NCBI GenBank assembly: GCA_030424595.1
Contig: JAUHWG010000007.1
Span: forward strand, 248,001-312,000
Reading direction: 5' to 3'
Source: Polyangia bacterium
Lineage (GTDB): Bacteria > Myxococcota_A > Polyangia > Nannocystales > Nannocystaceae
DNA length: 64,000 nt
Shown: positions 18,419-26,810 of the stretch, in pieces
How positions within the stretch are numbered: position 1 is the first letter of the stretch
Layout of the letters: each line of letters begins with the position of its first letter
Made by a program: the position numbers and the translations under genes
Notes under the pieces: model-generated
Databases searched by the model: none
The model's input: the letters and a program-made list of their open reading frames with translations, nothing else
Told to the model about the DNA's origin: nothing

Positions 18419-18904
18419 TCAGCCGCCCGTGGTGGTCGCGTCGGTGGTGGTCGCGTCGGTGGTCGTCATGTCGGTGGTCGAGGCGTCGGTGGTCGAGGCG
18501 TCGGTGGTCGACGAGTCCGTGCTGGTCATCGTCGTCGTGCTGGTCTCCTCGGCCACACCGTCGACGCCGTCACAGTTCTGATCGATGCCGTCGCCGGCAG
18601 GATCCTCAGCGCCCGGGTGGATGTCGGCGTTGTTGTCGTCGCAGTCGACGACGACGCCAGCGTCTCCGCAGCCCTGGGTCGAGTAGTAGCCGTCGTCGTC
18701 GTCGTCGTAGCAGTAGTCGTCGGGACCGCCGCCGTAGCAGGCCATCAGCGTCAGCGCGACCATGCCGCTACCGGCCGCGGCGAGGAGCTTTCCGCCGATC
18801 CCACGGCCTGTGGCTGGGGCCGCGACGGCGGCGCCGCAGTGGGGGCATGCCGAGGCGGTGGGGGGGAGAAAGCCGGCACAGGAGTCACAGGAGGTCAGCG
18901 TCAT
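18419..18904 (-). CDS. Zinc-ribbon / MopE-type metal-binding lipoprotein (copy 1)
   Basis: 161 residues. The N-terminus is a CxxC...CxxC zinc ribbon (CDSCAGFLPPTASACPHCG), then a hydrophobic stretch ending in the lipobox-like LMACYGG. Next come an acidic calcium-like Asp run and the MopE-type metal-binding motif CDDNNADIHPGAEDPAGDG...QNCDG, and a long Thr/Ser/Asp tail of tandem repeats. If the lipobox is used, the zinc ribbon would sit in the cytoplasmic n-region of the signal sequence, which is odd. A paralogue with the same order is at 49412-49972. Function unknown; metal binding at the surface is inferred. Confidence 0.85.
   Translation of the reverse strand: MTLTSCDSCAGFLPPTASACPHCGAAVAAPATGRGIGGKLLAAAGSGMVALTLMACYGGGPDDYCYDDDDDGYYSTQGCGDAGVVVDCDDNNADIHPGAEDPAGDGIDQNCDGVDGVAEETSTTTMTSTDSSTTDASTTDASTTDMTTTDATTTDATTTGG
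18427..18513. repeat. In-frame low-complexity tandem repeats (TTDA/STTD tail)
   Basis: Overlapping 12- to 15-bp units (GTCGGTGGTC..., GAGGCGTCGGTGGTC) encode the Thr/Asp-rich C-terminal tail of the zinc-ribbon/MopE lipoprotein. Confidence 0.8.
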
Positions 18905-18966
18905 GGGGGTCCTAGGTCGAGGAGACGACGATACACCGCAGCGGTCGCCGTCGCATCGCAAAATCC

Positions 18967-19002
18967 ACAGATCGAGGGACAGATCGAGGGACAGATCGAG
19001 GG
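18967..19002. repeat. 12-bp tandem repeat, 3 units
   Basis: Three perfect copies of ACAGATCGAGGG lie in the 185-bp divergent gap between the lipoprotein gene and the radical SAM gene, so they may affect either promoter. Confidence 0.9.
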
Positions 19003-19089
19003 GGGGAAGCTCCGACACAGCAGGCGCAGCTGCTCGCGCGCTCGTTCGCTCGCGACGCACAGGCTGCGGTCTTTCGGCTACCATGGGCC

Positions 19090-20328
19090 GTGGCTCTTCG
19101 ACGCCTTGAGGTCGTACCTGGCGACCATTTTCCGGCCTACGTCGTCTGGGAGCTGACCCTCCGCTGTGATCAGCCCTGCCGTCACTGCGGCTCGCGGGCG
19201 GGGGCTGCCCGGCCGGAGGAGCTGACGACCGCCGAGGCGCTGGGCGTGGTCGAGCAGCTCGCCGCGATGCGGGCGCGCGAAGTCGTCTTGATCGGCGGCG
19301 AGGCCTACCTCCACGAGGGCTTCCTCGAGATCATCCGCGCCCTCAAGGCCGCTGGGATCCGGCCGGAGATGACGACCGGGGGGCGTGGGATCACCCCGGC
19401 GATCGCGCGGTCGATGAAGGAAGCTGGCCTCTGGAACATCTCCGTCAGCGTCGACGGGCTCCAGCCGGCGCACGATCTGATCCGCAAGGCGCCCGGCAGC
19501 CACGCGGGGGCCATCGCCGCCCTCGGCCACCTCCGCGCGGCGGGGCTGCGGATCGGCGCGAACACCAACATCAACCGGGTCAACGCGCCGGATCTCGAGG
19601 ACCTCTACGAGCTGCTCAAGGCGGCCGGGGTCCGGGTCTGGCAGGTCCAGATCACGGCCCCGCTCGGGCGCGCCGCGGACCGCCCGGCGATGCTCCTGCA
19701 GCCCTATGACTTCCTCGACGTCATCCCGCGGGTCGCGGCGCTCAAGGAGCGCGCCTTCGCGGATGGGATCCTCATGATGCCCGGCAACAACCTCGGCTAC
19801 TTCGGTCCCGAGGAGGGTCTTCTCCGGTCGCTCCACGAGGGCGGGCGGGACCACTGGCAGGGGTGCCACGCCGGGCGGCTGATCCTCGGGATCGAGTCCG
19901 ACGGCGGGGTCAAGGGCTGTCCGTCGCTGCAGCCCGCCTATATCGGCGGCAACCTCCGCGAGCGCTCGCTCAAGGAGATCTGGGACAAGGCGCCCGAGCT
20001 CGCCTTCACCCGCGCGCGGACGGTCGACGATCTCTGGGGGTTCTGTCGGACCTGCCCCTTCGCCGAGGTCTGTCTCGGGGGCTGCTCCTTCACCGCGCAC
20101 TCGATCCTCGGGCGGCCGGGCAACAACCCCTACTGTCACTTTCGCGCCCGTCACCACGCAGCGCAGGGCAAGCGCGAGCGGATGGTCCCAGGGGCCGCGG
20201 CGGGCGGGGACCCCTTTGATCACGGGCTCTTCGAGCTGGTCGTCGAGGACGCGGACGCGGACGAGCCGACCCCGCGAGCGCCGGCGCACGAGCTCGTCCA
20301 GCTCACCCGTCGTCCGCGTCGGAGCTGA
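19090..20328 (+). CDS. Radical SAM/SPASM maturase, resembling GDL-motif peptide-associated enzymes
   Basis: 412 residues, GTG start. The radical SAM cluster motif CDQPCRHC is at residues ~26-33, followed by the glycine-rich IGGEAYLHEG region. A C-terminal SPASM-type Cys set (CHAG, GCPSLQ, FCRTCPFAEVCLGGCSFTAH, NNPYCHF) would hold auxiliary 4Fe-4S clusters. Such enzymes modify ribosomal peptides or activate partner enzymes. From memory, the WGFCRTC...GGCSFTAH...GRPGNNPYCH block matches maturases annotated with GDL-motif peptides in myxobacteria; I could not confirm this. No precursor peptide is recognisable nearby, so it may be an orphan or act in trans. A ~60-residue acidic tail follows SPASM. 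Confidence 0.87.
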   Translation: MALRRLEVVPGDHFPAYVVWELTLRCDQPCRHCGSRAGAARPEELTTAEALGVVEQLAAMRAREVVLIGGEAYLHEGFLEIIRALKAAGIRPEMTTGGRGITPAIARSMKEAGLWNISVSVDGLQPAHDLIRKAPGSHAGAIAALGHLRAAGLRIGANTNINRVNAPDLEDLYELLKAAGVRVWQVQITAPLGRAADRPAMLLQPYDFLDVIPRVAALKERAFADGILMMPGNNLGYFGPEEGLLRSLHEGGRDHWQGCHAGRLILGIESDGGVKGCPSLQPAYIGGNLRERSLKEIWDKAPELAFTRARTVDDLWGFCRTCPFAEVCLGGCSFTAHSILGRPGNNPYCHFRARHHAAQGKRERMVPGAAAGGDPFDHGLFELVVEDADADEPTPRAPAHELVQLTRRPRRS

Positions 20329-20358
20329 GCTTCGCCGCTGAACTCTGTCCCAACGACC

Positions 20359-21147
20359 ATGACTCAGCGAGCTGAGAAGATGAGGGGCGAGACGAGGGGG
20401 GAGGCGAGGGGAGAGACCCAAAGCGGGCTCCCTGCGCCGTCGGAGCGGAGAGGCGACGGAGCTTCGCGGCGGAGGTTGCTCGCCGCGATCTCCGGGGGCG
20501 GCTCCCTCATCTTTGTCATCACCCTGGTGGTCGCCGCCTCGCTCTACCCTGGGGGGACCTGGGCCGACAGGTCGACCGTCGGTCACTCGTTCTTCGGCAA
20601 CTATCTCTGCGACCTGATGCAGCACCGGGCGCTCAACGGCGAGCCTGCCGAGCTCGGCTCGCTCCTGGCACGGATAGGCTCCGTGGCGATGTTCGCGGCG
20701 CTCGCCAGCTTCTTCCTCCAGGTAGCCCGCCTCGAAGAGACGCGATCGCTGCGCGGGCGGATCACCGTGCGCGCGGGCCTCTTCGCGGCGCTCGTCTCCT
20801 GTTCGGTGCCGCTGCTGACCTCCGACCGATTCCGTACGGCGCACGTGATCGCGGTGGTCGCGAGCTTTCTCCCCGCGTTCGTCGCGACGGTCGCGGGGTT
20901 TGGGATCTGCCTCCGCTCGCCCCGCTCGACCCGCTTGATCAAAGGGGCAGCGCTCGTCGCCGTGATCGCCGGCGGGATCGACGGGTTCCTCTACGCCTTC
21001 GCCTACGGCGCCTTCGCGATCGACCTCCGACCGCCGGGGGACGTCCGCCGCTTGATCAACGATCTCCTGCCGCTCCTGCAGAGGATCGCGACCTTGGGCC
21101 TGCTCGCGTGGGTGCTCGCCATGACCCTACGGACAGCTCGTCGATAG
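20359..21147 (+). CDS. Multi-pass membrane protein, function unknown
   Basis: 262 residues. A hydrophilic N-terminal tail (~40 residues, with an RGETRGEARGE repeat) is followed by about six predicted membrane segments, such as LIFVITLVVAASL, VAMFAALASFFL, LFAALVSCSVPLL and GLLAWVLAMTL. Between the first two lies a conserved-looking loop HSFFGNYLCDLMQHRALNG, seen in DUF998-like membrane proteins, but I do not claim that family. It starts 30 bp after the radical SAM gene on the same strand, so they may form an operon. Confidence 0.72.
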   Translation: MTQRAEKMRGETRGEARGETQSGLPAPSERRGDGASRRRLLAAISGGGSLIFVITLVVAASLYPGGTWADRSTVGHSFFGNYLCDLMQHRALNGEPAELGSLLARIGSVAMFAALASFFLQVARLEETRSLRGRITVRAGLFAALVSCSVPLLTSDRFRTAHVIAVVASFLPAFVATVAGFGICLRSPRSTRLIKGAALVAVIAGGIDGFLYAFAYGAFAIDLRPPGDVRRLINDLLPLLQRIATLGLLAWVLAMTLRTARR

Positions 21148-21196
21148 GACCTGTGCGCGGTCAAGCGGACCCATGGGGATCGTCGAGAGGGACGCT

Positions 21197-21218
21197 CCTC
21201 CTCGCGGACCCGAGGAGG
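21197..21218. terminator. Hairpin between convergent genes
   Basis: An 8-bp stem, CCTCCTCG / CGAGGAGG, with a 6-nt loop lies midway between the membrane protein gene and the convergent DUF2330 gene. No T-run follows; possible bidirectional terminator. Confidence 0.35.
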
Positions 21219-21318
21219 GCGCGGCGACGCTGAGCCGGGCTCCGCCGCAAGCCTCAAGGGGGCGAGAGCTCCGACGAGGGCGAGCGGGCGGGACCTTCTT
21301 GGCAGGAGGGGCTCCTAG

Positions 21319-23178
21319 CTAGCGGCGACGACGGAGGAGCCCCAGCGAGACGAGCGCCAGGAGGCCGGCGCCGAAGGGTGCCTCGCTGTCGCTGCGACAG
21401 GCGCAGCTGCTGGTCCCGTCGAGCCCGCCAGTCGTGGTCGCGCTGCCCTCGGAGTCGGTCTGCGACGAGGTGTCCGAGCCGACCGAGCCGACCGAGCCGC
21501 TGGTCTCCGAGCCTCCGCTCGGGTCACCGGTGGGGTCGCTCGTGTCGCCGGTGGTGCCGTGGCAGTCGCGGGGCTTCTTGACCCCGGGATCGACCTTGAG
21601 CTGGCCCAGGAGCATGTCGATGAGCTGGCTGTTGTCGACCTCGACCTGGGGGGCGCCGACGGGCGGGATGATCTCGATCCGATGGGCCCATGGCATCTCC
21701 GCGGGCATCTGGGGCCAGGTCTGATCAAACGTGCCGGGGACCTGAAAGCCGCCGGGGAGGGTCCACTCGGGCGCGCCCGAGCAGGGGAAGTACTGGGTCG
21801 CGATCAGGGAGGTCTGATCGACGTCTGGCAGGTCTGGGTTCTCATGGAAGAAGGGATCCTCGGTCATCTCCTCCGGCGACATCGTCGTGTAGAGGCGGGT
21901 GAGGTAGGGCCAGGTCTCGAGGAGATCGACCGCGTGGAGGCCAGGCTCGATCACCCGCTCGAGGAGCGCCGCGGAGAGGAGCGTGCCGTCGTAGGCCTCG
22001 CTGTCGATCAGCCCCTCGTAGCACTCGAGACAGGAGTAGAATTCGGCCTCCTCGATCCCGTCGGGGACCGGCAGGAACTGATAGAGGAGCCCCTGGATCA
22101 GCGGGTGATTGTAGACACAGCGGGCGCCGTTGCACTCGATGAGGCCCTGCTCGCTGAGGGCGTCGACGACCGCGACCGGCTTGAGGTCGGCGAAGACCGT
22201 GTGGTCCCACTTGTCGCTGTGGAGGCCGCCAGGGCTGACGATCTCGCTGGTCCCGGCGTACTCGGTGACGAAGGCCTGGCCGTTGGCGGGCTCGCTGTCG
22301 ACCGCGAGGCTGACGACCTCCTTGTAGTTGCCGGCGAAGGTGGGCCAGTCGATCTGGACCTCGTTCAAGGTGACGTGGTGGTAGTTGCTCGGGCCGACCC
22401 GGCCCTTGGCGCCGAGGAAGATCGTGCGGATGTCCATGTCCGCCTGGGCGGCGATCCGCGTCAGCTTGATCGGCACGCAGGGCTCGTTGCCGGGGTAGCG
22501 CAGGGTCACGGGGTGGATCTCGTCGATGCCTGCGCCTTGGGTCAGCTTGAAGGCGGCGAAGATGTAGCCGCCGTCGATGTACTCCTGGAGGATCGGCTCC
22601 GCCGCCGGGTCCTGGTAGTAGCCGGCGTCGCCGAGCCAGGTCATCACGACCTCGGCGTTCTCACCCTGGAGGACGACGACGTCGAAGGCGCCGACCGTCG
22701 CGCGCAGGAGGACCTCGGGGCCTTCGCCGGTCGATGAATCGTTGCCGCCGGTCGGATCACCGGTGCCGCCGCTCGTCCCCTCATTGCCGCAGGTGTCGCC
22801 GCCGCTGCCGTAGGAGTCGTAGCCGCAGGGCTCGGCCTGGTTGAAGAACCCGTAGACCGGCACGGTCGCGTTCAGGAGGTTGATGAAGAACTGCTGCGAC
22901 GCGACCGAGAACTCGGGGATCGCGGTCATCGGCACGATCCAGCCGAATTTCTCCGCGTCGGTCTCGGGATCGTATTGGATCTGGATATGGGCTTCGGTGT
23001 GATCGTCGGCGAGGACAAAGACGATCGTCTCGCCGGTCTGATCGACCGGCATGTTGTTCTGCGACTGGTCGCAGAAGGTCCCGCCGCAGGCCTCGGCGGG
23101 GGCGGGCATGGCCGCGAGGGGGAGGCCGAGGAGGAGGGAGGCGGCGGCGAAGGTTAGGGGGCGCGATAGACCAAGCAT
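21319..23178 (-). CDS. DUF2330 domain protein with MYXO-CTERM-like tail (second copy)
   Basis: 619 residues. A signal peptide (LTFAAASLLLGLPLAAMPAPAEA) leads into CGGTFCDQ and then the DUF2330 core (GETIVFVLADDHTEAHIQIQY, KFGWIVPMTAIPEFSV). The C-terminal part has a Thr/Ser/Gly/Asp linker and a MYXO-CTERM-like end (CACRS, GAGLLALVSLGLL, RRRR). Compared with the DUF2330 protein at 7662-9281 it has extra insertions, including a GDPTGG low-complexity loop. ATG 23178 gives the proper signal peptide. Biological role unknown; export and surface display are inferred. Confidence 0.88.
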   Translation of the reverse strand: MLGLSRPLTFAAASLLLGLPLAAMPAPAEACGGTFCDQSQNNMPVDQTGETIVFVLADDHTEAHIQIQYDPETDAEKFGWIVPMTAIPEFSVASQQFFINLLNATVPVYGFFNQAEPCGYDSYGSGGDTCGNEGTSGGTGDPTGGNDSSTGEGPEVLLRATVGAFDVVVLQGENAEVVMTWLGDAGYYQDPAAEPILQEYIDGGYIFAAFKLTQGAGIDEIHPVTLRYPGNEPCVPIKLTRIAAQADMDIRTIFLGAKGRVGPSNYHHVTLNEVQIDWPTFAGNYKEVVSLAVDSEPANGQAFVTEYAGTSEIVSPGGLHSDKWDHTVFADLKPVAVVDALSEQGLIECNGARCVYNHPLIQGLLYQFLPVPDGIEEAEFYSCLECYEGLIDSEAYDGTLLSAALLERVIEPGLHAVDLLETWPYLTRLYTTMSPEEMTEDPFFHENPDLPDVDQTSLIATQYFPCSGAPEWTLPGGFQVPGTFDQTWPQMPAEMPWAHRIEIIPPVGAPQVEVDNSQLIDMLLGQLKVDPGVKKPRDCHGTTGDTSDPTGDPSGGSETSGSVGSVGSDTSSQTDSEGSATTTGGLDGTSSCACRSDSEAPFGAGLLALVSLGLLRRRR

Positions 23179-23308
23179 GGGAGCAGGGTACCAGGGTCCC
23201 TGACCAACCGAGACGATCCGCTCTCGATCGGACGACATCGCCGCGAGCGGCCCGCCGGAACTCGGGAATCAACGTTCCGCAGGCGAATCGTCGTCCACGC
23301 TGAGGGGG

Positions 23309-24577
23309 CTATCGGCCCTGGACATAGAGCGAGAGGGGAATGTTGCCCTCGCCGTTGACGAACTTCGCGTCCGGGACCTCGATGACGAACTGATGCTCCC
23401 CCGCGCTCATCGCCCCGAGCGGGATGATCCGGGTGTCGATGACATCGCCGGGGCACCAGTTGCTGAAGGACTGCCATTGCGCGTCGGTCTTCGGGCTCGG
23501 CCCGTAGATGCCGTTGCCCTGGGTGTTGTACATCCGGAAGGGCTCGCAGGTGTCGCGCCCCGGCTTGTACTGATGGACGAGCTTATCGTCGATCCCGACG
23601 TAGTGCTCGCGGCGGCTGTACTCCTCACCGCCCTGGTTCGCCCCGTGGTTGGAGGTGATGAGGACGAGCTGAGTCTCTGTGGTCGCCTCGTCGAGGCTGA
23701 AGTCGATCGTCTTGCGCGTGAACCCGAGCTCGTCCGTCGCGCCCTCTTGGTAGTTGTTGAGGGACTCGTAGGTCGCGAGCGGGGTCGTGAAGTCGAAGGC
23801 TTGGGCCTCGGTCGCGCTGTCGGAGTCGAGGATGAGCGCGCCCAAGAACACGTCATTGCGGCCCTCGCAGCCGGCGACCTCCTTGTTCGCCGCATAGGGC
23901 ACGCCGAAGACGCTCAGCTCAAACCAAAGATCGTACTCCGCTTGGATCGCCGGGTCCGTGATCAGCGGGACGACATTCGCCAGGTCGAAGGCGTAGGGGA
24001 CGATGTCCGGCTTCTTGTTCATGTTCATGAACGGCGTGATGAAGCGCGCGATCTCGTAGCGGGTGACCTCGGCGGGGACGTAGGTGTCGGAGCCCTTGGG
24101 GACCAGCGAGAGGAAGACGCCGCCGATCCGATCGTAGTTGTCACAAAGAGCGCCGATATAGACCCGCATGCTCAGCGTGTTTTGGATCGACGCGAGGTCA
24201 TCACCGGCGAGCTTGGTCGCGTAGAGGGCGTTGCTGTGGCGGATGATGCCCTCGGGGACAGGCTCGTCGACGGTCCCGGCGTAGCCGTCGTAGAAGACCA
24301 CCTCTTCGATCAGCGTCAGGGTGACGGGCTCTGGCGGCGGGAGGGTGTCGTCGGTCTCGCTCGTGTCGATGTCGGTGTCGGTGCCCGCGGTGTCGGTCGC
24401 GGTGTCGGTCGCGCTCGTCTCGGTGGCGGTCCCGCCTTCGGTCGCGGTCGTGCTCTCGCTCCCGGTCGTCCCCGCCGTATCGCTCGGGTCGACCTCGGTG
24501 GAGCCGCTACAGGCCGCTCCGACCGAGAGCGCGAAGAGGCAGGCGGCAGTGCTGGAGATGCGGCGGAGGATCGACAT
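23309..24577 (-). CDS. Peptide-N-glycosidase F-related lipoprotein
   Basis: 422 residues. The signal peptide ends LSVGAACSG, a lipobox, followed by a long Thr/Ala/Glu/Asp linker. The body is a double beta-sandwich like PNGase F: ITSNHGANQGGEEYSRREHYVGIDDK, KPGRDTCEPFRMYNTQGNGIYG, and NWCPGDVIDTRIIPLGAMSAGEH are the family's recognisable segments (each shown in part). PNGase F removes N-glycans from glycoproteins; whether this lipoprotein keeps that activity is unproven. For a predatory or saprophytic bacterium, surface deglycosylation of host or prey protein is a reasonable inference. ATG 24577 is used; the frame stays open upstream. Confidence 0.85.
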   Translation of the reverse strand: MSILRRISSTAACLFALSVGAACSGSTEVDPSDTAGTTGSESTTATEGGTATETSATDTATDTAGTDTDIDTSETDDTLPPPEPVTLTLIEEVVFYDGYAGTVDEPVPEGIIRHSNALYATKLAGDDLASIQNTLSMRVYIGALCDNYDRIGGVFLSLVPKGSDTYVPAEVTRYEIARFITPFMNMNKKPDIVPYAFDLANVVPLITDPAIQAEYDLWFELSVFGVPYAANKEVAGCEGRNDVFLGALILDSDSATEAQAFDFTTPLATYESLNNYQEGATDELGFTRKTIDFSLDEATTETQLVLITSNHGANQGGEEYSRREHYVGIDDKLVHQYKPGRDTCEPFRMYNTQGNGIYGPSPKTDAQWQSFSNWCPGDVIDTRIIPLGAMSAGEHQFVIEVPDAKFVNGEGNIPLSLYVQGR

Positions 24578-24846
24578 GACCAAGCGAGCATACTCTGGTG
24601 AGGGTCGTAGCAGGGTGGACCACGGCCGGTTGAGGGGCTTGCGAGAGAGCGGGCGGCAGCGGAGATCCCGATCGCGCGGTGAGCTCGGACGGGAGGGTTC
24701 TAGAGGGAGACGAAGCCCAGCGTGCGGGGGGACGCCCTGGGCCGCGAAGAGGCGGCCCAGGACGTCCTCGTTCGACCCGAGTCGTCCGGCGATGAGCCGC
24801 GGGAGCGACTTGCTCGGGATCCGCTCGACGTGCAAAAACGCCCTGT

Positions 24847-26703
24847 ATGACCAGCCCGAGCTTTGATCTTCGTGAGCCGCCGCGGACGACCTCTCTGCGG
24901 GGGGGCACCGTCTCCGCACCGCTGAGCGCAGCCTCCGTGGCGGACCTGGAGGTGCTCGGCGGGCTCTTCCGCGGGGCCATCCGTCACCTCTGCTTCGACG
25001 CGGAGGGGGCGCTCTTGGTCCTGGCCGGTCGCGGCGTAGTCCGCCTCGATCCGGACACCTTGGAGGAGCGGGGAGTGTGGTTGCCGACGCGCCATGTCGA
25101 CAGCGTGCTCGCCTTCGGCGACAGGCTCTGGGTCATCGTCGACGGCGGGGCCTTCCTCGCCTCCTTCGGCGAGGAGCTCGGCGAGGCGCTCGCCGTCGTC
25201 GAGCACGGCTTCCACCACACCTACTCGGCGATAGGATCGAAGCTCGCGCTGCCCCGCGAACGCGGCGCTCTGCTCGTCGACGGGGAGACGGGCGAGACCC
25301 GCGAGTACACCATCGACGAGGCTTGGTTCAACGGCCAGTCGTCCAAGCGGGGGCCGGACCGGACGATGCTATCGCCGAGCGGGCGCTATATCGGCGTCAC
25401 ATCGAGCCATGGCTACACGGTGATCTGGGAGGTGGAGAACGGCGAGCAGATGATCGCGAGGGAGCACAGCGAGGCGATGGCGATCATCGACGACCGGCGC
25501 GTGATCAAGGGCGACGAGGGGAGCTGCTCGATCATCGACTTCATCACCGGGGATTGGTCGAGGGCCCCGGGCAACCCCCACTTCGACCGCGGCGATGCGG
25601 TCGTCCTCGGGGGCAGGATCCTCGCCGCGGACACGGCCGGGGGCTTCGCCCTCATCGACATCCGCTCGTTCGAGGTCGTCGCCGAGCTGGACTCGCGCTT
25701 GAAGGAATACGGGCGGACACCGTCGTGGTCCTCCGCTGCCCTCTCGGAGCGCCACGTGGCCACCTACGACGGGATGGGCGGGGTCCTGCGAGTGACCGCG
25801 CTCGGCGGTGACACGGTCGAGTCCTGGGACTGGTGCGGCGGCGTCGAGGGGCTGAGCGTCGGCGCCGGTGGGCGCCGAGCAGCGGTCTCCCGCGAATGGT
25901 CCGACGGCTGGGTCGAATGTGTCGACCTCGACGCGAAGACCCTCGTCACGGTCCGCGATGGCGCGGGACAGGGCATGACGCGCGCGGGGATCACCCCGGA
26001 CGGTGCGTCGCTGGTGGCCCCCTGCGGCTCGATCCTGCGGGCGCGCAGGGTGCTCGTCGGCCCCTTCGGCGGGGCGGAGTCCGAGGACATCCACGCGATC
26101 AAGTGCTGCGCCCGTGAGTTCATCGGCTACGGCGATGACTGCTACGCCATCTCGACCCACACGCTCGACGGGGCCGGCTATGTCGGCCTGCACCGGGCCG
26201 GCGCGAAGCGGGCGCTGGCCAAGGTCACCTATCTCAAGGAGCAGCCCTGGCGGATCGCCGTCGGTGCCGACGATGATGAGCTCCTCATCTCTTGGGACTC
26301 GGCGACGATCCTCTACGACATGGTCAAGCGGCCCAAGGCGGTCGAGACCTTCGCCGGTCGGGCAGGGGCGGTCGCCCTCGGCCCGCGGGGCCTCCTCGCC
26401 TACGCAGAGGGGCGTGAGGTGATCGTCATCCGCAGCCCAGGCGCAGAGGCTCTGCGGCTCACCCTGGAGCTGCGGCAACATCGTCGGGTCGAGCGCTTGG
26501 TCTTCTCCAAGAGCGGTGACCTCCTCATGGTCGGCTTGTCCGACGGCGTGCTAGAGGTGCGGCGCACGGCCGATGGTGAGCTTCTCCGCGAGATGCCGCT
26601 CCACGCCGGCGAGTTTGTCTCCTTACAGCGCTGCGGTGAGGCGATCTGGACGTTGGGGGACGACGGGGTCGTCCACATCGTCGGCCTTCGCCCGGCCTCG
26701 TAG
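24847..26703 (+). CDS. WD40/beta-propeller-like protein
   Basis: 618 residues with no signal peptide. Repeated beta-blade patterns run through the whole protein (IRHLCFDAEGALLVLAGRG, RTMLSPSGRYIGVTSSHGYTVIWE, VERLVFSKSGDLLMVGLSDGVLEVRR). The fold is probably one or two seven-bladed propellers used for protein-protein contacts. It is divergent from the PNGase-like gene and upstream of an RsbR-like STAS gene on the same strand (107 bp gap). A cytoplasmic scaffold role is inferred; no catalytic motif was seen. Confidence 0.7.
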   Translation: MTSPSFDLREPPRTTSLRGGTVSAPLSAASVADLEVLGGLFRGAIRHLCFDAEGALLVLAGRGVVRLDPDTLEERGVWLPTRHVDSVLAFGDRLWVIVDGGAFLASFGEELGEALAVVEHGFHHTYSAIGSKLALPRERGALLVDGETGETREYTIDEAWFNGQSSKRGPDRTMLSPSGRYIGVTSSHGYTVIWEVENGEQMIAREHSEAMAIIDDRRVIKGDEGSCSIIDFITGDWSRAPGNPHFDRGDAVVLGGRILAADTAGGFALIDIRSFEVVAELDSRLKEYGRTPSWSSAALSERHVATYDGMGGVLRVTALGGDTVESWDWCGGVEGLSVGAGGRRAAVSREWSDGWVECVDLDAKTLVTVRDGAGQGMTRAGITPDGASLVAPCGSILRARRVLVGPFGGAESEDIHAIKCCAREFIGYGDDCYAISTHTLDGAGYVGLHRAGAKRALAKVTYLKEQPWRIAVGADDDELLISWDSATILYDMVKRPKAVETFAGRAGAVALGPRGLLAYAEGREVIVIRSPGAEALRLTLELRQHRRVERLVFSKSGDLLMVGLSDGVLEVRRTADGELLREMPLHAGEFVSLQRCGEAIWTLGDDGVVHIVGLRPAS

Positions 26704-26810
26704 GATGAGGACTCGCTCCGAGCGCGCCATCTTTTTTGACGAGCGCTCGGCGCGAGTCCGAGCGCTCGCCGGTCCCGAGGATGATAGGGTTGGCCGGAGA
26801 GAGAGCCTCG

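Noticed and set aside
24731..24766. 15-bp hairpin considered as a terminator
   Set aside because: No T-run on either strand and it lies upstream of both divergent genes.
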